Assembly (NCBI GenBank): GCA_947652115.1
Contig: OX393572.1
Location: 10,052,136 to 10,116,135 of the forward strand
DNA from: Blastomussa wellsi
Lineage: Eukaryota; Cnidaria; Anthozoa; Scleractinia; Plerogyridae
DNA length: 64,000 nt
Direction: 5' to 3'
Of the stretch, positions 33,024 to 43,700 are shown one piece after another. A program made the position numbers and the translations under genes. The notes below the pieces were generated by a model. The model was not told where the DNA came from, searched no databases, and saw nothing but the letters and a program-made list of their open reading frames with translations. Position 1 is the first letter of the stretch, and each line of letters opens with the position of its first letter.

Positions 33024-33349
33024 GTTTTTGATGCGGGTAGCCTGAAATTTTGTACAAATATAGAACTCGCCATTCTAAAAAATTCCATGTATTTTGTTTC
33101 TCGAATTTCGAATTTTTAGGCAGGAAAGTGGTGTAACAAGTTTGGCGCAAAAATTTTCTTTGCAAAGTTGATGACAGTTTGATGACAGTTTCTGACACGG
33201 CACATCACAAGGATTCTAAAATTTGGCGCCAACTTTGTGACGTCATCTTTCTGCCAAAAAATTCAAAATTCGAAAAACCAAAAACATACGATTTTTCAGA
33301 ATGACGAGTTCCATATTTATGCAAATTTCAGGTAGCTTGTATCAGAAGC
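33024..33349. mobile_element. Fold-back MITE, about 325 bp
   Basis: Imperfect arms of about 120 bp: GTAGCCTGAAATTTTGTACA, TAGAACTCGCCATTCT and TTCGAATTTTTAGGCAG on the left are mirrored on the right from CTGCCAAAAAATTCAAAATT to CATATTTATGCAAATTTC. Confidence 0.7.
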
Positions 33350-34650
33350 AAAAAAAAAAAGAGAATTAAGGCGAGCATTTTTGGGTCACTTTCAGCTCAC
33401 CAAGATACCAGTAACTATTGCCATCACATTTTTACAGGACAGGGCTATGACCAGACTTTCATGGGGCTAAGTACCGGTAGGCAACAATTTTTATTGGTGA
33501 AAGTGAATGCTGCAGAAGCAGGTCATGCTGTGCCCTAAGACACACCGTCCCAAGATTGAAGTTACGTCTCCCCAATATTGAGGTTATAAGGCCCCCAAAC
33601 AAGTGTGGTTTCCCTGGACATGAGAAAAGAAATAAAGGAAAGAAATTGTAAGAATTTTATGATGAAATAACTCTGTAATGTGGACATGATAATGTACACT
33701 GTGAGCTCAGCATGTAGTGTGTAGTGTATGTACTGCTGAGTAATTGTGTTTGTATTTTCTCAACTAATAAAAATAAAATAGAAAAATGGTTTACCAGATT
33801 CAAACTTTGCGTGGATATTAACCAATGTTTGTTTATCACGCATGTAAACCTGGTGTGATAAACCCATGACTCATACAAACACTTTGCTCTGTTACAAACA
33901 AACTGTACCCAAGTTCCTCTTCAGTTAGAACACCCAAACAAGACTGAGACAACTTTAGTTAGTATTCAAGTTAGGTTGTTACGTTCATGAGAAAATTGGG
34001 TGATTTTTAGTTAGTTATCATGGAAACACAAACACATGCAACCACTAAACATCTTCGACATCAATGCAATTTTACGTTTTGATAACAACCTGAAACACAG
34101 TTAGCAACAGACCTTTCTTTACCCAGAATTCTTTTATACAATTGACTCAGGGACGATTGTGACTGAAAAATATTCAACATTCCTAGTTTCTTAAGGTGGC
34201 TTACTACAGTTTTTACGAGCCTCAAGAGCGTGCGCTGCGACTTTCTGCCTGACGTCAATATTGATCGCGAGAAAAAAAATTGCATTAGCAACCCTGAAAA
34301 GACACAAAACAAGTTTCAGCAATTTTATTGCTTTAAACCAACTTGGTATGCAAGAAAAAAATTCAATATACTTTCAAACATGTAGTTAAACCTCGGACAG
34401 GCAAAATATGATAAGAATAGATAAGCAACCAGCAGAGAAGTTCTAAATTTGTCTTTCTTGAACGCATGCGACACATACAGTAACATCACATGAGCGTGTG
34501 CTAAAATAAAAGGGCATGCGCAATTCAATTCTCGTTCAAGGTTGTAAAAACCTGTTTTTGAGCCCAAATTTCTCAAAAACCAACCGTACAACCCATGATG
34601 AAACTTTCACAATTTATTTATTTGGATGAATGACGTCCACAGCCAAACTT
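33350..34650. other. Intergenic, no gene seen
   Basis: AT-rich sequence without supported coding frames; short open frames on the minus strand lack homology. Confidence 0.4.
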
Positions 34651-34660
34651 TTTAAAAAAA

Positions 34661-34735
34661 CTGTAAGACAGATTTTGAGCTATTTCTAAAAAGAAATATC
34701 ACATTTTCCCATTTTGTGAAAAATCTGTCTTACAG
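34661..34735. repeat. Hairpin with 17-bp perfect arms
   Basis: CTGTAAGACAGATTTT at 34661 and AAAATCTGTCTTACAG ending at 34735 are perfect inverse copies around a loop of about 42 nt. Probably the relic of a fold-back element. Confidence 0.75.
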
Positions 34736-35204
34736 ATTTTTATCCTATTTTGCATGAATGTTTAATTATACAAAGTTTTAATTTGTGAAATTTTAAGACC
34801 ACAACATAATCTTGTTCACTGCTATTTGTGTGGGTTCTTTAACGTCCTCTGCTTACCGTAACACTTAAGATGTAGGAGACGAGACCTATGGAGTCACTTT
34901 CATCCCAGTTACTGTATGTTTTTTACTATCATACATGTATGTAAATGTACACAACCTGTTTATTGTGTAGCCATCACATTTTAAAGCATATTTCATATTG
35001 TTTGTTACTATTTAGGTATAACTCCCACGTCACCAGTATTCAGGGCTGTGTCATATGTCACTTTACCCCTTGGAAGGCCTGTGTCAAGTTCTTGGAAAAC
35101 CCATAGTAGGCAGGAGCCTTGAAAGTCTGTGATTCATGGACATGATCTGGTCATTTTACACTCAGAACGTATTGATACATTACAAGACATTCAATAAGAA
35201 TTAA

Positions 35205-35400
35205 ACAGGTGGCTACCTGAAACCCAGATTGGATGGTGCAAGCTTGAGCCTTGGCCAGGGAACTGTGTTGTGTTCCTTGACAAGACACTTTACTCTCAGT
35301 GTCCCTCTCCACCCAGGTGTTTTAATGGGTACCGGCAAAATAATGCTGGGGGTAACCCTGTGATGAACTACATAAAGTATCACATCCAGGGAGGAATAGA
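35205..35400 (+). repeat. Fragment of a dispersed repeat with GGTAACCC/CCTTGACAAGACAC motifs
   Basis: AGCCTTGGCCAGG, CCTTGACAAGACACTTTACTC, CACCCAGGTGTTTTAATGGG and CTGGGGGTAACCCTGTGATG match, in inverse orientation, the repeat at 63080-63385. It is thus a member of the same tRNA-like SINE or LINE tail family. Confidence 0.6.
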
Positions 35401-35922
35401 AATATTCTTAGCCGCTTGTGTGTGACGTCACAAATATTTAAATTTTTGAAATTATGGGATTGAAATTCGCAATACTGCAAAAGTTATGGCGTCACAAAAA
35501 ATTTATGATGTCATAGCTTTTTAACTAATGCAATTATGGGAATCTCACAAATCCATACTGCAGATTTTGTATCTGAATGCAACTTATCCATTAGCTTTGG
35601 TTTCATCCCAGAAAGATGTAAGCTGTGAGAGTTTTTAGCGTTTTTGTGTTCTGGTCACATGACTTTCCAAATATGGTCAAAGCTTCCAAAAGTGAAAGCA
35701 ACCTCCAATAGAACAAGCATTGCCTGATTTCATACGGGGGGGGACTGGGTCCGATTCTGTATATTATGGGATTATTCAAAACAAGACCCACCTACTCAGA
35801 AAGAGTTTTACAACATCCTCAAGTTTGGTGCTTATTGGTCTAATATTGAACGAGATACAGCCAACCAAAAACTCCAAAATTTACTACGGGTAGGAACCAA
35901 TCCCTTATGTTGTATGAAGTGC

Positions 35923-36207
35923 TGTCGGCCCAGTCTCCCAAGCTAAAATTTAAACTGCTGGCCTTTCGCGCGCTTACATTTGTCTACTGTTAATGGTAAC
36001 GTAGTTCGTTTGTGCGGTTTGTCGTTTGTTCTGCCGTATCCCAATCATCAGGTAAATGTTGTGCTTTATATCCGTCTTGTTCGACCGTTTCTCGTTTTCG
36101 CTGTTAATTTCTAACTTAACTCTAACCTAAGTTGTATTATGCTATTTGTTGTCCGATGAATTAAAGCTGTTCGGCGTCGATTTTGTAGTGCTGGTGTGTT
36201 TGCTACA
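35923..36207. repeat. Possible solo LTR
   Basis: Starts TGTCGGCCCAG, ends TGTTTGCTACA, carries GAATTAAAGC (poly(A)-signal-like) about 45 bp before the end, and interrupts a TIR element. TG...CA ends and size fit an LTR, but no target duplication is visible. Confidence 0.35.
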
Positions 36208-36262
36208 CTAAGAAATATATGGAGTCCGGACAAAGTGTCCGGCAATCCATACATTTCTTAGT
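36207..36262. repeat. Hairpin ACTAAGAAAT...ATTTCTTAGT
   Basis: ACTAAGAAATATATGGA and TCCGGACA pair with TGTCCGG and TCCATACATTTCTTAGT, a near-perfect stem of about 26 bp with a 3-nt AAG loop. Confidence 0.75.
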
Positions 36263-36599
36263 AAATTTTCAAGTTTTTGAATGGCTATATCTCCTTCAAT
36301 ATTGGCCTGATTAACACCAAACTTGCAGATTTTGTAATGCTTGGTGTGCATTTTCTGACTTTGTGGGTCTTGTGTTGTATAATTCCATAATAAAGGATTT
36401 TGTTACCAGTCCCCCCCCCCCGTATGAAATCGGGCAATGGCAAAAAACAATCCCAGAATTGAAAGGGAACCCAAGATATGATGGTTAGAAGTCATCTATA
36501 GACATGGCGTTAAATACAGGAATGGCTCCGGGACACTTAGATTTTTTTAGACTTTGATTTTTTCGTCTAATAAAGAGAAAAAACAAAGTCAATTATAAA

Positions 36600-36681
36600 A
36601 GCACAGAGGTGGAATCGATCCTGGGTCACTCAGAACACGAGCTATTCCTACTAACCACTACACTACCGAGGCCCGGCTGCC
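36600..36681 (-). mobile_element. tRNA-derived SINE head
   Basis: The minus strand reads GGGCCTCGGTAGTGTAGTGG then TTAGTAGGAATAGC (A box region), and further on GGATCGATTCCACC (B box), with spacing as in a tRNA. Acceptor-stem pairing is poor, so this is a SINE head, not a tRNA gene. Confidence 0.6.
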
Positions 36682-36731
36682 AAACACCGAAAATTTTAAG
36701 ATTTTATTGTGTTACCCTTACCATTCCTGAG

Positions 36732-36905
36732 AGCTAACCGCATAGCCGCAGTGCTTAGTAGGCTAACCGGAGTACAAAAGTAGGCTAACCGGATTGCTTA
36801 ATAGGCTAACCGCAGTGCTCAGTAGGCTAACCGGATTGCTTAGTAGGCTAACCGCAGTGTTATAATAGGCTAACCAGGGTGATTTTGTAGTCTAATTTAG
36901 CTAAC
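36732..36905. repeat. Tandem repeat, about 22-bp unit (GTAGGCTAACCGGATTGCTTA)
   Basis: Seven or eight degenerate copies of TAGGCTAACCG plus GCAGTGCT or GATTGCTT, decaying at the right end. Confidence 0.85.
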
Positions 36906-37521
36906 CAAACTCGTTCCCAGTGCATTCCCAGCCCGGAGCCATTCCTGCAATTAAGCGCTACTCATCTATAGCAACCATTTTAGTTAGGGTTCTCCCCCTT
37001 AACTTTTAAGAGCTGACTTTAGTAATTAGACAACCACATTATTTTGAGGACCCAAAGAACCAAAATATTAAGATAATTATTATCGCTGTGAGAAGAAAAT
37101 AGCTGAATGATGACAATGCAAAACGTTCGTGAAATCCTTAGCACTATCGCTCGGATATCCCAGAACACACGACAAAACAACAACAGCCAGAACATCATCC
37201 ACAAACATATAAAGGCGAAAATGTATCGTCGTCCGCATACCTCACTCTGGAGTTTATGCTGCAATGATCATTCAGGAGTGAAAATTCACGTGTGATCTGT
37301 CTCTGTTTGTCGTCAGAAGTATTTCCCGGGAATACAACTCTTCTTAGTCTAAGTATCAGTGGATTAGGGCGGGAAGACGTCTGACACTTCAGACTAAACT
37401 CTTCTCCTCCATGTAAATTTTTTTCAACAAAAGCGTCTTCCAGGCTCGTCTTGCATGATGGGAAATCTACTCAATCTAAAGTTCAGGAGGGTGGGGTGGG
37501 GGTAATTCGGTAGTCTTGTAG

Positions 37522-37536
37522 TGACGTCATATAAAG
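37522..37536 (+). promoter_or_regulatory. CRE palindrome abutting a TATA-like box upstream of ELAPOR exon 1
   Basis: TGACGTCA (37522-37529) is followed at once by TATAAAG (37530-37536), 4 bp before the first ATG (37540) and 25 bp before the second (37561). If the TATA box is used, transcription would begin near 37560, so the second ATG would be the start or the leader would be extremely short. Confidence 0.4.
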
Positions 37537-37539
37537 CAC

Positions 37540-37730
37540 ATGACAGCTCGACGAGATAGAATGGCGCGGCTTTCGTTGTCAAAGTGGCTCAGCGCTGTAT
37601 TGTGTTTTTTATCCTTTCTTTTTCCTGCACAGTCTGTTCCGTGTAAGAGTGATGACTACAAGCGATATATCACTCCATGCGATGCAAAATCGCGGACTAG
37701 ATCAGTTGTTTATTACCTCAGCAAGGACTG
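37540..37730 (+). CDS. ELAPOR-like exon 1 (signal peptide)
   Basis: Two in-frame ATGs, 37540 and 37561. The second (MARLSLSKWLSAVL) gives the better signal peptide; cleavage probably after PAQS, before VPCK. Ends in phase 2 before gtaagt; the split codon TG|C restores a conserved cysteine. Confidence 0.85.
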
Positions 37731-40700
37731 GTAAGTTCTAGCTACGTTTCAAAGAAATTATTTAGAGAACTGTAAGCTTTAGTTTGATCACAAAAGAAAA
37801 CTGTATAGATAACTTACACGTTCATAATTTATTCCATTGTAAATGCATGATTAATTTAACACTTTCTTATTTTGTTGATCTGACCGTTGTCACAGGAAAA
37901 GATTTTCGAGAATATTTTTTGGAAGCCATGTTTACAATATGCTCGGCTAAATAAACTTTGAATAAGCTTAATGATCAGATTCACTGTGTTCTTAGGGCTT
38001 CTTCAACCCGGTAGGAAATTTCATCCCGTGTAGAGATTTCAGAACGGCTTCCAGAATAAATCTTCTTAAAAAAAGCGTTTGCGTTACATGACAAAAGTTT
38101 TCAGCGCCGGCTGAAATTGAGATTCGATAGCCGGGCTATAAAAAATTTGAAATTCGCCGTGGAATCAGGCCCTCAGATCTATGTCTTTCTGTCTCATACG
38201 GATTTCAGTAACTTTGCATGAGAAAATCTAGCAAAATGGTCTGTATATATCTTGCTCTGAAAAAGAAACAATTGCACAATACCACTGTTTATATAAAGAA
38301 TAATTAGTTATCTTGGAGACTTTAACCTTGGTACAAATGTTTGGACAAATGCAGCATCTTTTGGGTAAACACAAGGTTATTTGAAGGATTTTTGTCAGTT
38401 TTAATTTTACAACACAAAAGTTTTCTTTCATATAATTTCTAAACAAATTGACATGAAACTGTTTTTCTTGGAGAAGCTTAAGGTTTGTGGTAATTGAGCT
38501 AATATTTGCCAAAAAACAAATTGCAATAACAATATCAAGGACACCAAGGGGCAATGTGACGTTAACTCATTAGGGTATCAGATATTGTCTCACTGTCACT
38601 ATCAAATTCATACCACTGACAATCAGTTGTTTTGGGTTTAGAAGATTGTGTAAACAAGAAATGTTTAATTGTAAATCGTGGGCTATTTTACGGTTGAAAA
38701 AGTATAGCTTCGGTTAAAACCTTGCCAAAGTGACACATGATCAAAAAAAAAAAACAGTATGTTGCCCTATTTCCCGGACACCCCTATTTCCGGACACTTC
38801 GACTTAACGATTCCGTATTTAGTTGAAACAATAAAACAAATCCGATCGATATGTTCCAAAGACTTATCGACTAGTCAGCTTTTGTTTGATACTTTCGTGG
38901 CTAAGCCACACTCCATTTAGGCGACAACATTAAAGTTTTCAGCCGAGGTAGGTAAAATTTGTTTCTTCTTAAATGCGATTTTTAGCGTGCGTCGAATTAC
39001 CTACTTACAGTTAAGTGGTCTGTTCTCGCAAAATACGATGCAGATTAAACTTTTTTCGGACATAAGTAAAGCTTAAAGGACTAGGTTTGTCAGCATATAA
39101 GAATTTTCTTTTTTCAGTTTCGTACAGTACCGCTCAAATGTAAGTTACCACCTCTCGTCTCGTTTCTCGCGATACGAGTCTCGTTTCTCGCGATACGAGT
39201 CTCGTTTCCTGCGAGACGAGTCTCGTTTCTCGCGAGAAGGTTCTCGTTTCTCTCGAGAATCACTGAAGCGTTTAGTATGGAATATATTACTCGCAAGAAG
39301 CCAGTTCCCATGGGTATGGCGACCGACGAGACGACGACACTTCACGGCAATCGCTGGCGGCCTTGAAAACTATTTCGATATCTCTCGTTATATTTGGCAC
39401 AATTGGATGATTCAAACGCTGAAATAGTCCAAATTTGCAGAAAGAGTGTATTATCGAAGTTCTTTAGATGCGCTGTTAACATTCTTTCAATTGTTGACAG
39501 GGAAAAGTTTGCTCTCGGCACGCGCTGGTGAGACAATTGAAAAAGCTCTTTGAAATGTTACGGCATGCCGGCGAGCTTTGAAAAGTATTCGATATCTCTC
39601 GTTCTATTTGGCACAATTGGATGATTCAAACGCTGAAATAGTCCAAATTTACAGAAAGAGTGTATTATCGAAGTTCTTTAGATGCGCTGTTAACATTCAT
39701 TCAATTTTTGACAGGGAAAAGTTTGCTCTCGGCACGCGCTGGTGAGACAATTGAAAAAGCTCTTTGAAATTTTACGGCATGCCGGCGAGCTTTGAAAAGT
39801 ATTCGATATCTCTCGTTATATTTGGCACAATTGGATGATTCAAACGCTGAAATAGTCCAAATTTGCAGAAAGAGTGTATTATCGAAGTTCTTTAGATGCA
39901 CTGTTAACATTCTTTCAATTGTTGACAGGGAAAAGTTTGCTCTCGGCACGCGCTGGTGAGACAATTGAAAAAGCTCTTTGAAATTTTACGGCATGCCGGC
40001 GAGCTTTGAAAAGTATTCGATATCTCTCGTTCTATTTGGCACAATTGGATGATTCAAACGCTGAAATAGTCCAAATTTACAGAAAGAGTGTATTATCGAA
40101 GTTCTTTAGATGCGCTGTTAACATTCATTCAATTTTTGACAGGGAAAAGTTTGCTCTCGGCACGCGCTGGTGAGACAATTGAAAAAGCTCTTTAAAATTT
40201 TACGGCATGCCGGCGAGCTTTGAAAAGTATTCGATATCTCTCGTTCTATTTGGCACAATTGGATGATTCAAACGCTGAAATAGTCCAAAACTAGAGGATG
40301 GAGCAATAAAGAATTGGCACACATTGTTTAACACACACTACGGCATTTTATTACTGCATTTGCATATAAATACACGAGTTTCGTTTAGCTATTTTTTTAG
40401 AATACTTGTTTTCTTAATAACATGCATATATCTGGTCATAAAAATAATCCTCTAAAGCAGCGATAACAACGATTGAGCGCACTCAAATCCCGACTTACCA
40501 AAGTTATACACAAGTTCTCAGGTTTCTTGAGGCAAATTGAAAGTACAAGGATGACGGCTGAGAAGTGCACGACGTACATCAACCATTTGCAGAAGGTTGT
40601 GCCGATCGTGATTGAGCGACAAGGCCGTGCGTCTGGACACTGATCTCAAAACCAGCTCTTTACAGAACTACGCTAAAACGGCTCTTTTAGGAGCCACCAC

Positions 40701-43700
40701 TTCTGTAAAAGTCATGACCAACATTGTGTTTCTTATCATAAACTTTACGATAGCCATTTCCCTCCCAGCTCCCTTTTGCGAATGTTCGGCTGATTTGTAA
40801 AATACATGTAGAATACAGCCGTCGTCTTCGCTCATCTTTCTTCAGAGTATGAATTATATAGTTTACAAATCAGTAAAATGCGAATAACTTTTTCGTCTTC
40901 TAATGCTTAGAAACATTATAAGTTTTTGCATTTGTGTGTTTTGTTTTTAAGAGTTCGATTGGCCACGCTGTCGATCGGAGAAGTGGAGTCATTATTATAT
41001 TACCAATGTATGTCTAAGATCATCCAGAAATTATCCTTTGAATAAAAAGTTAATTTTAGTTAGATTACGTGTTCGATGCGTGGCTTCGCGTGTCAACACG
41101 AAAACCAAATAGAAAGTCAATCGAGGCTCCATGTTCAAAAGCGTTGCGGCTTCACTTTGCGAGTAAAAAGTTAACTTTGATTACGCGTTCGAAGCGTGGC
41201 TTCGCATGTGAATTCAAAATCAGTGGAGGCTTCCTGCTCAAAAGCGTTGCGGCTTTACTTTGTGAATGAAGAGTTAACTTGGACTGAATGTTCGAAGCGT
41301 GACCTCACATTTGAAAACGAGAACAAAAATAAAAAGTCGATCGAGGACCGACGCTTCATGTTCAAAAGCGTTGCAGCTTCACATTGTGAATAAATAGTTT
41401 ACTTAGATTACATGTTCGAAGCCTTGCTTCGCATGTGAATGCTATGAACCAAGTAATTATAAAGTCAATCGAGGTTTCAAACTATACAAGCTAGAGCGTG
41501 GCGCTACCGATGACGGATGTAGATATCCAGCACGAACAGACAACAAAACAAATTCCGATCAAGTCGATCACCGAAAAAATCAACGATACGACACGTGTCC
41601 GCTCGATGATATTCTCGGCCCAACAACGTAAAGTTGGTACATGCAGTGCACTCGCGAGAAACAAGAAATGTCTCGCGAGACAGTTCTCGTTTCCCGCGAT
41701 ACGAGTCTCGTTTCTCGCGATACGAGTCTCGTTTCTCGCGATACGAGTCTCGTTTCTCGCGATACGAGTCTCGTTTCTCGCGATACGAGTCTCATTTCTC
41801 GCGAGACGGTGGTAACTTACATTTGAGCGGTACTGTATCTTCGACCTGACCACCAAAGAGTTTATTTGCAATTTTGGTGAGGTGTTCCTATTTCGGGACA
41901 CCTAACGATAGCAAACTAGTTTCTGTTTTAAATGCAATCTTATCGAAGAGTTGTTGAAAGACAAGCGTTTTTATAACTCCCTTTCATAATTTCAACTCAC
42001 CTGAAATAATTATTTGGAAAACAATACTTGAGTGTCCAGTATCTAATAAATCAGTCGCCAGTCTTCCTCGTCTTACCGTGATACAAATCAAATATGGCTT
42101 ATTGGCCGGTTTCAAAACATTGATGACTTCTTCCCTAAATAATCGAAAGAAAAAGCTTTCAATTTCGGACAAAAGTAATCTCTTAAATTTTTTTTTTTTT
42201 TTTTTTTAATATATATATTTATTCCTTACAAAACAATTACTTAGTTACATTACTTACGATATATACAGGTTTTAACATGGGCTTACATTACAGTACAATC
42301 AATTTAGGGAAATATAAGTGTAATACTATGCCTGCATATATATGTATATACATATATAAATAAATAAAAATAAAATGATATAAATAAAATAAATAAATAA
42401 ATAACTATTAACCTAACAGAAAACAGTTCGCCCATTTCGATTGTAAAAATTCCATTTTATTGCTCGTTCGTGCAATATATGTTTCTGTTTCATACTTAAG
42501 TTGAATTTTAGCCTTAAATCCAACGATACTTGGACAAGTTTGGTTTCTTCTACAATCCCACAAGTAGAGTTTTGCAATTAGTAAAAAGTAGTTAAGTAAG
42601 GGGCAAGTTCTTGTTATAATTCCCACTACGACGTCTTCTAATGTTACATGGATTTGTTCACTTTTTGCCACAGACCAATACACTTCAAAATCTTTCCAGA
42701 ATGCTATAGAGAAAGGGCAGTGGTAGAGCAAATGAGTTAATGTTTCTGATTCATTTCTACAAAAGGTACATTCTTTGTTTGAAATAAAACCGATTTTGTA
42801 AAGCTTCACATTTGTATAAAGGATTCTATTCAGTACTTTAAACTGAAAGGCTCTCACGTAAGGTTCAAGAGCTACTTTGTGAGGGAGCAAAAAGACTTGT
42901 TGCAGTTGTTTTTCTGACAGATTGAAATCCCTATGGAGAAGGTTGATTGCATTTGGTGGTTTAGCTTTTTTACTGATGAGCAGTAAATAGTAATCCCTTG
43001 ACTTCTTAGAATTCACACAAAATACCTCATCACCGTTGCCAGTTGAGAATGATGGTATAGTAGAAGATGGGGGTTTACTTGTGATATTGTTCTTCAAATG
43101 AGATGGAATGGAGTCCCGAAGGCCCGTCCAGATTAGAAAATTAGACTTTTCTATGTTCCTTGAAACAATCTCAAAAGACTCGATGTTGTTGCTACTTAAA
43201 AGAAGATCCCTCAAATACACTACTCCTGAAAGGAAGAAATTTTTATAAAAAACTGGCTTGTCATCAATGCGAATATCACGATTATTCCAAATAATATTGT
43301 CCCAGTCTTTTGAAGAAGCAAAGTCATCACGAAACTCTGACCACCATTTCAAAAGTTGAAAATAAAATAGTGAAGGCACCGAGAGGTCATTAACATCGTA
43401 ATTACAGTTAAACAAAAACAGACCACCGAACCTTGTTAAAAGGTGAGAAAGATACCATTTCCAAGGACCTTCTGTAGCATTATATACTCTTTGTAGCCAT
43501 GCCAAACGTAAAGATTTAACCATAGAATCTAGGTCAATCATTTTTAAACCACCTTTAGCATAATCGTTGATTGTAGAAAGACGAGTTACCTTATCAGTTC
43601 CATTCCACAGAAATTTGTAAACTAGTCGATTTAACTCTTTCACAATTTCGTCAGGAACAGGCATGAGAGAGCATATGTAAACAAATTTTGGTATAACTAG

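Larger units (their letters stand above)
35719..36441. mobile_element. TIR element, 720 bp, with LTR-like insert
   Basis: The left arm (GATTTCATACGGGGGGGGAC ... CAAGTTTGGTG) and the inverted right arm (36250-36441, CCGATTTCATACGGGGGGGG on the other strand) are similar over about 160 bp, including the G-run. Between them lies an unrelated segment (about 35923-36207) beginning TGTCGG and ending CTACA with an ATTAAA. Confidence 0.65.
39123..41837. mobile_element. Satellite-bearing TIR element 1 (2.7 kb, non-autonomous)
   Basis: Thirty-base perfect inverted ends (start TACAGTACCGCTCAAATG) at 39123-39152 and 41808-41837. Directly inside each end sits an array of CTCGTTTCTCGCGATACGAG-type units, in mirror orientation. 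The interior is a 214-bp satellite (39360-40288), about 750 bp of single-copy sequence and a roughly 115-bp degenerate tandem repeat (41045-41480). No transposase frame is present; open frames here are artefacts of the arrays. TA at both edges (CAGTACC...GGTACTG) suggests a TA target. It lies in ELAPOR intron 1. Confidence 0.82.

Noticed and set aside
36600..36681. Functional tRNA gene
   Set aside because: A and B boxes are visible but the acceptor and anticodon stems do not pair; better as a SINE head.
36732..36905. Regular repeats considered as a CRISPR array
   Set aside because: Units are contiguous without unique spacers, and the sequence is from an animal.
39342..39964. Repeated 64- and 87-codon minus-strand frames (MSHQRVPRANFSLSTIE...)
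   Set aside because: They are translations of the 214-bp satellite; no start context and not conserved as protein.
41491..41901. Frames with repeated RNETRIA or YESRFS units
   Set aside because: Translations of the palindromic 20-bp array in all frames and both strands; not genes.
41984..42172. Short minus-strand frame with ITVRRGRLATDLL, loosely HECT-like
   Set aside because: Too short and lacking any catalytic part or splice context.
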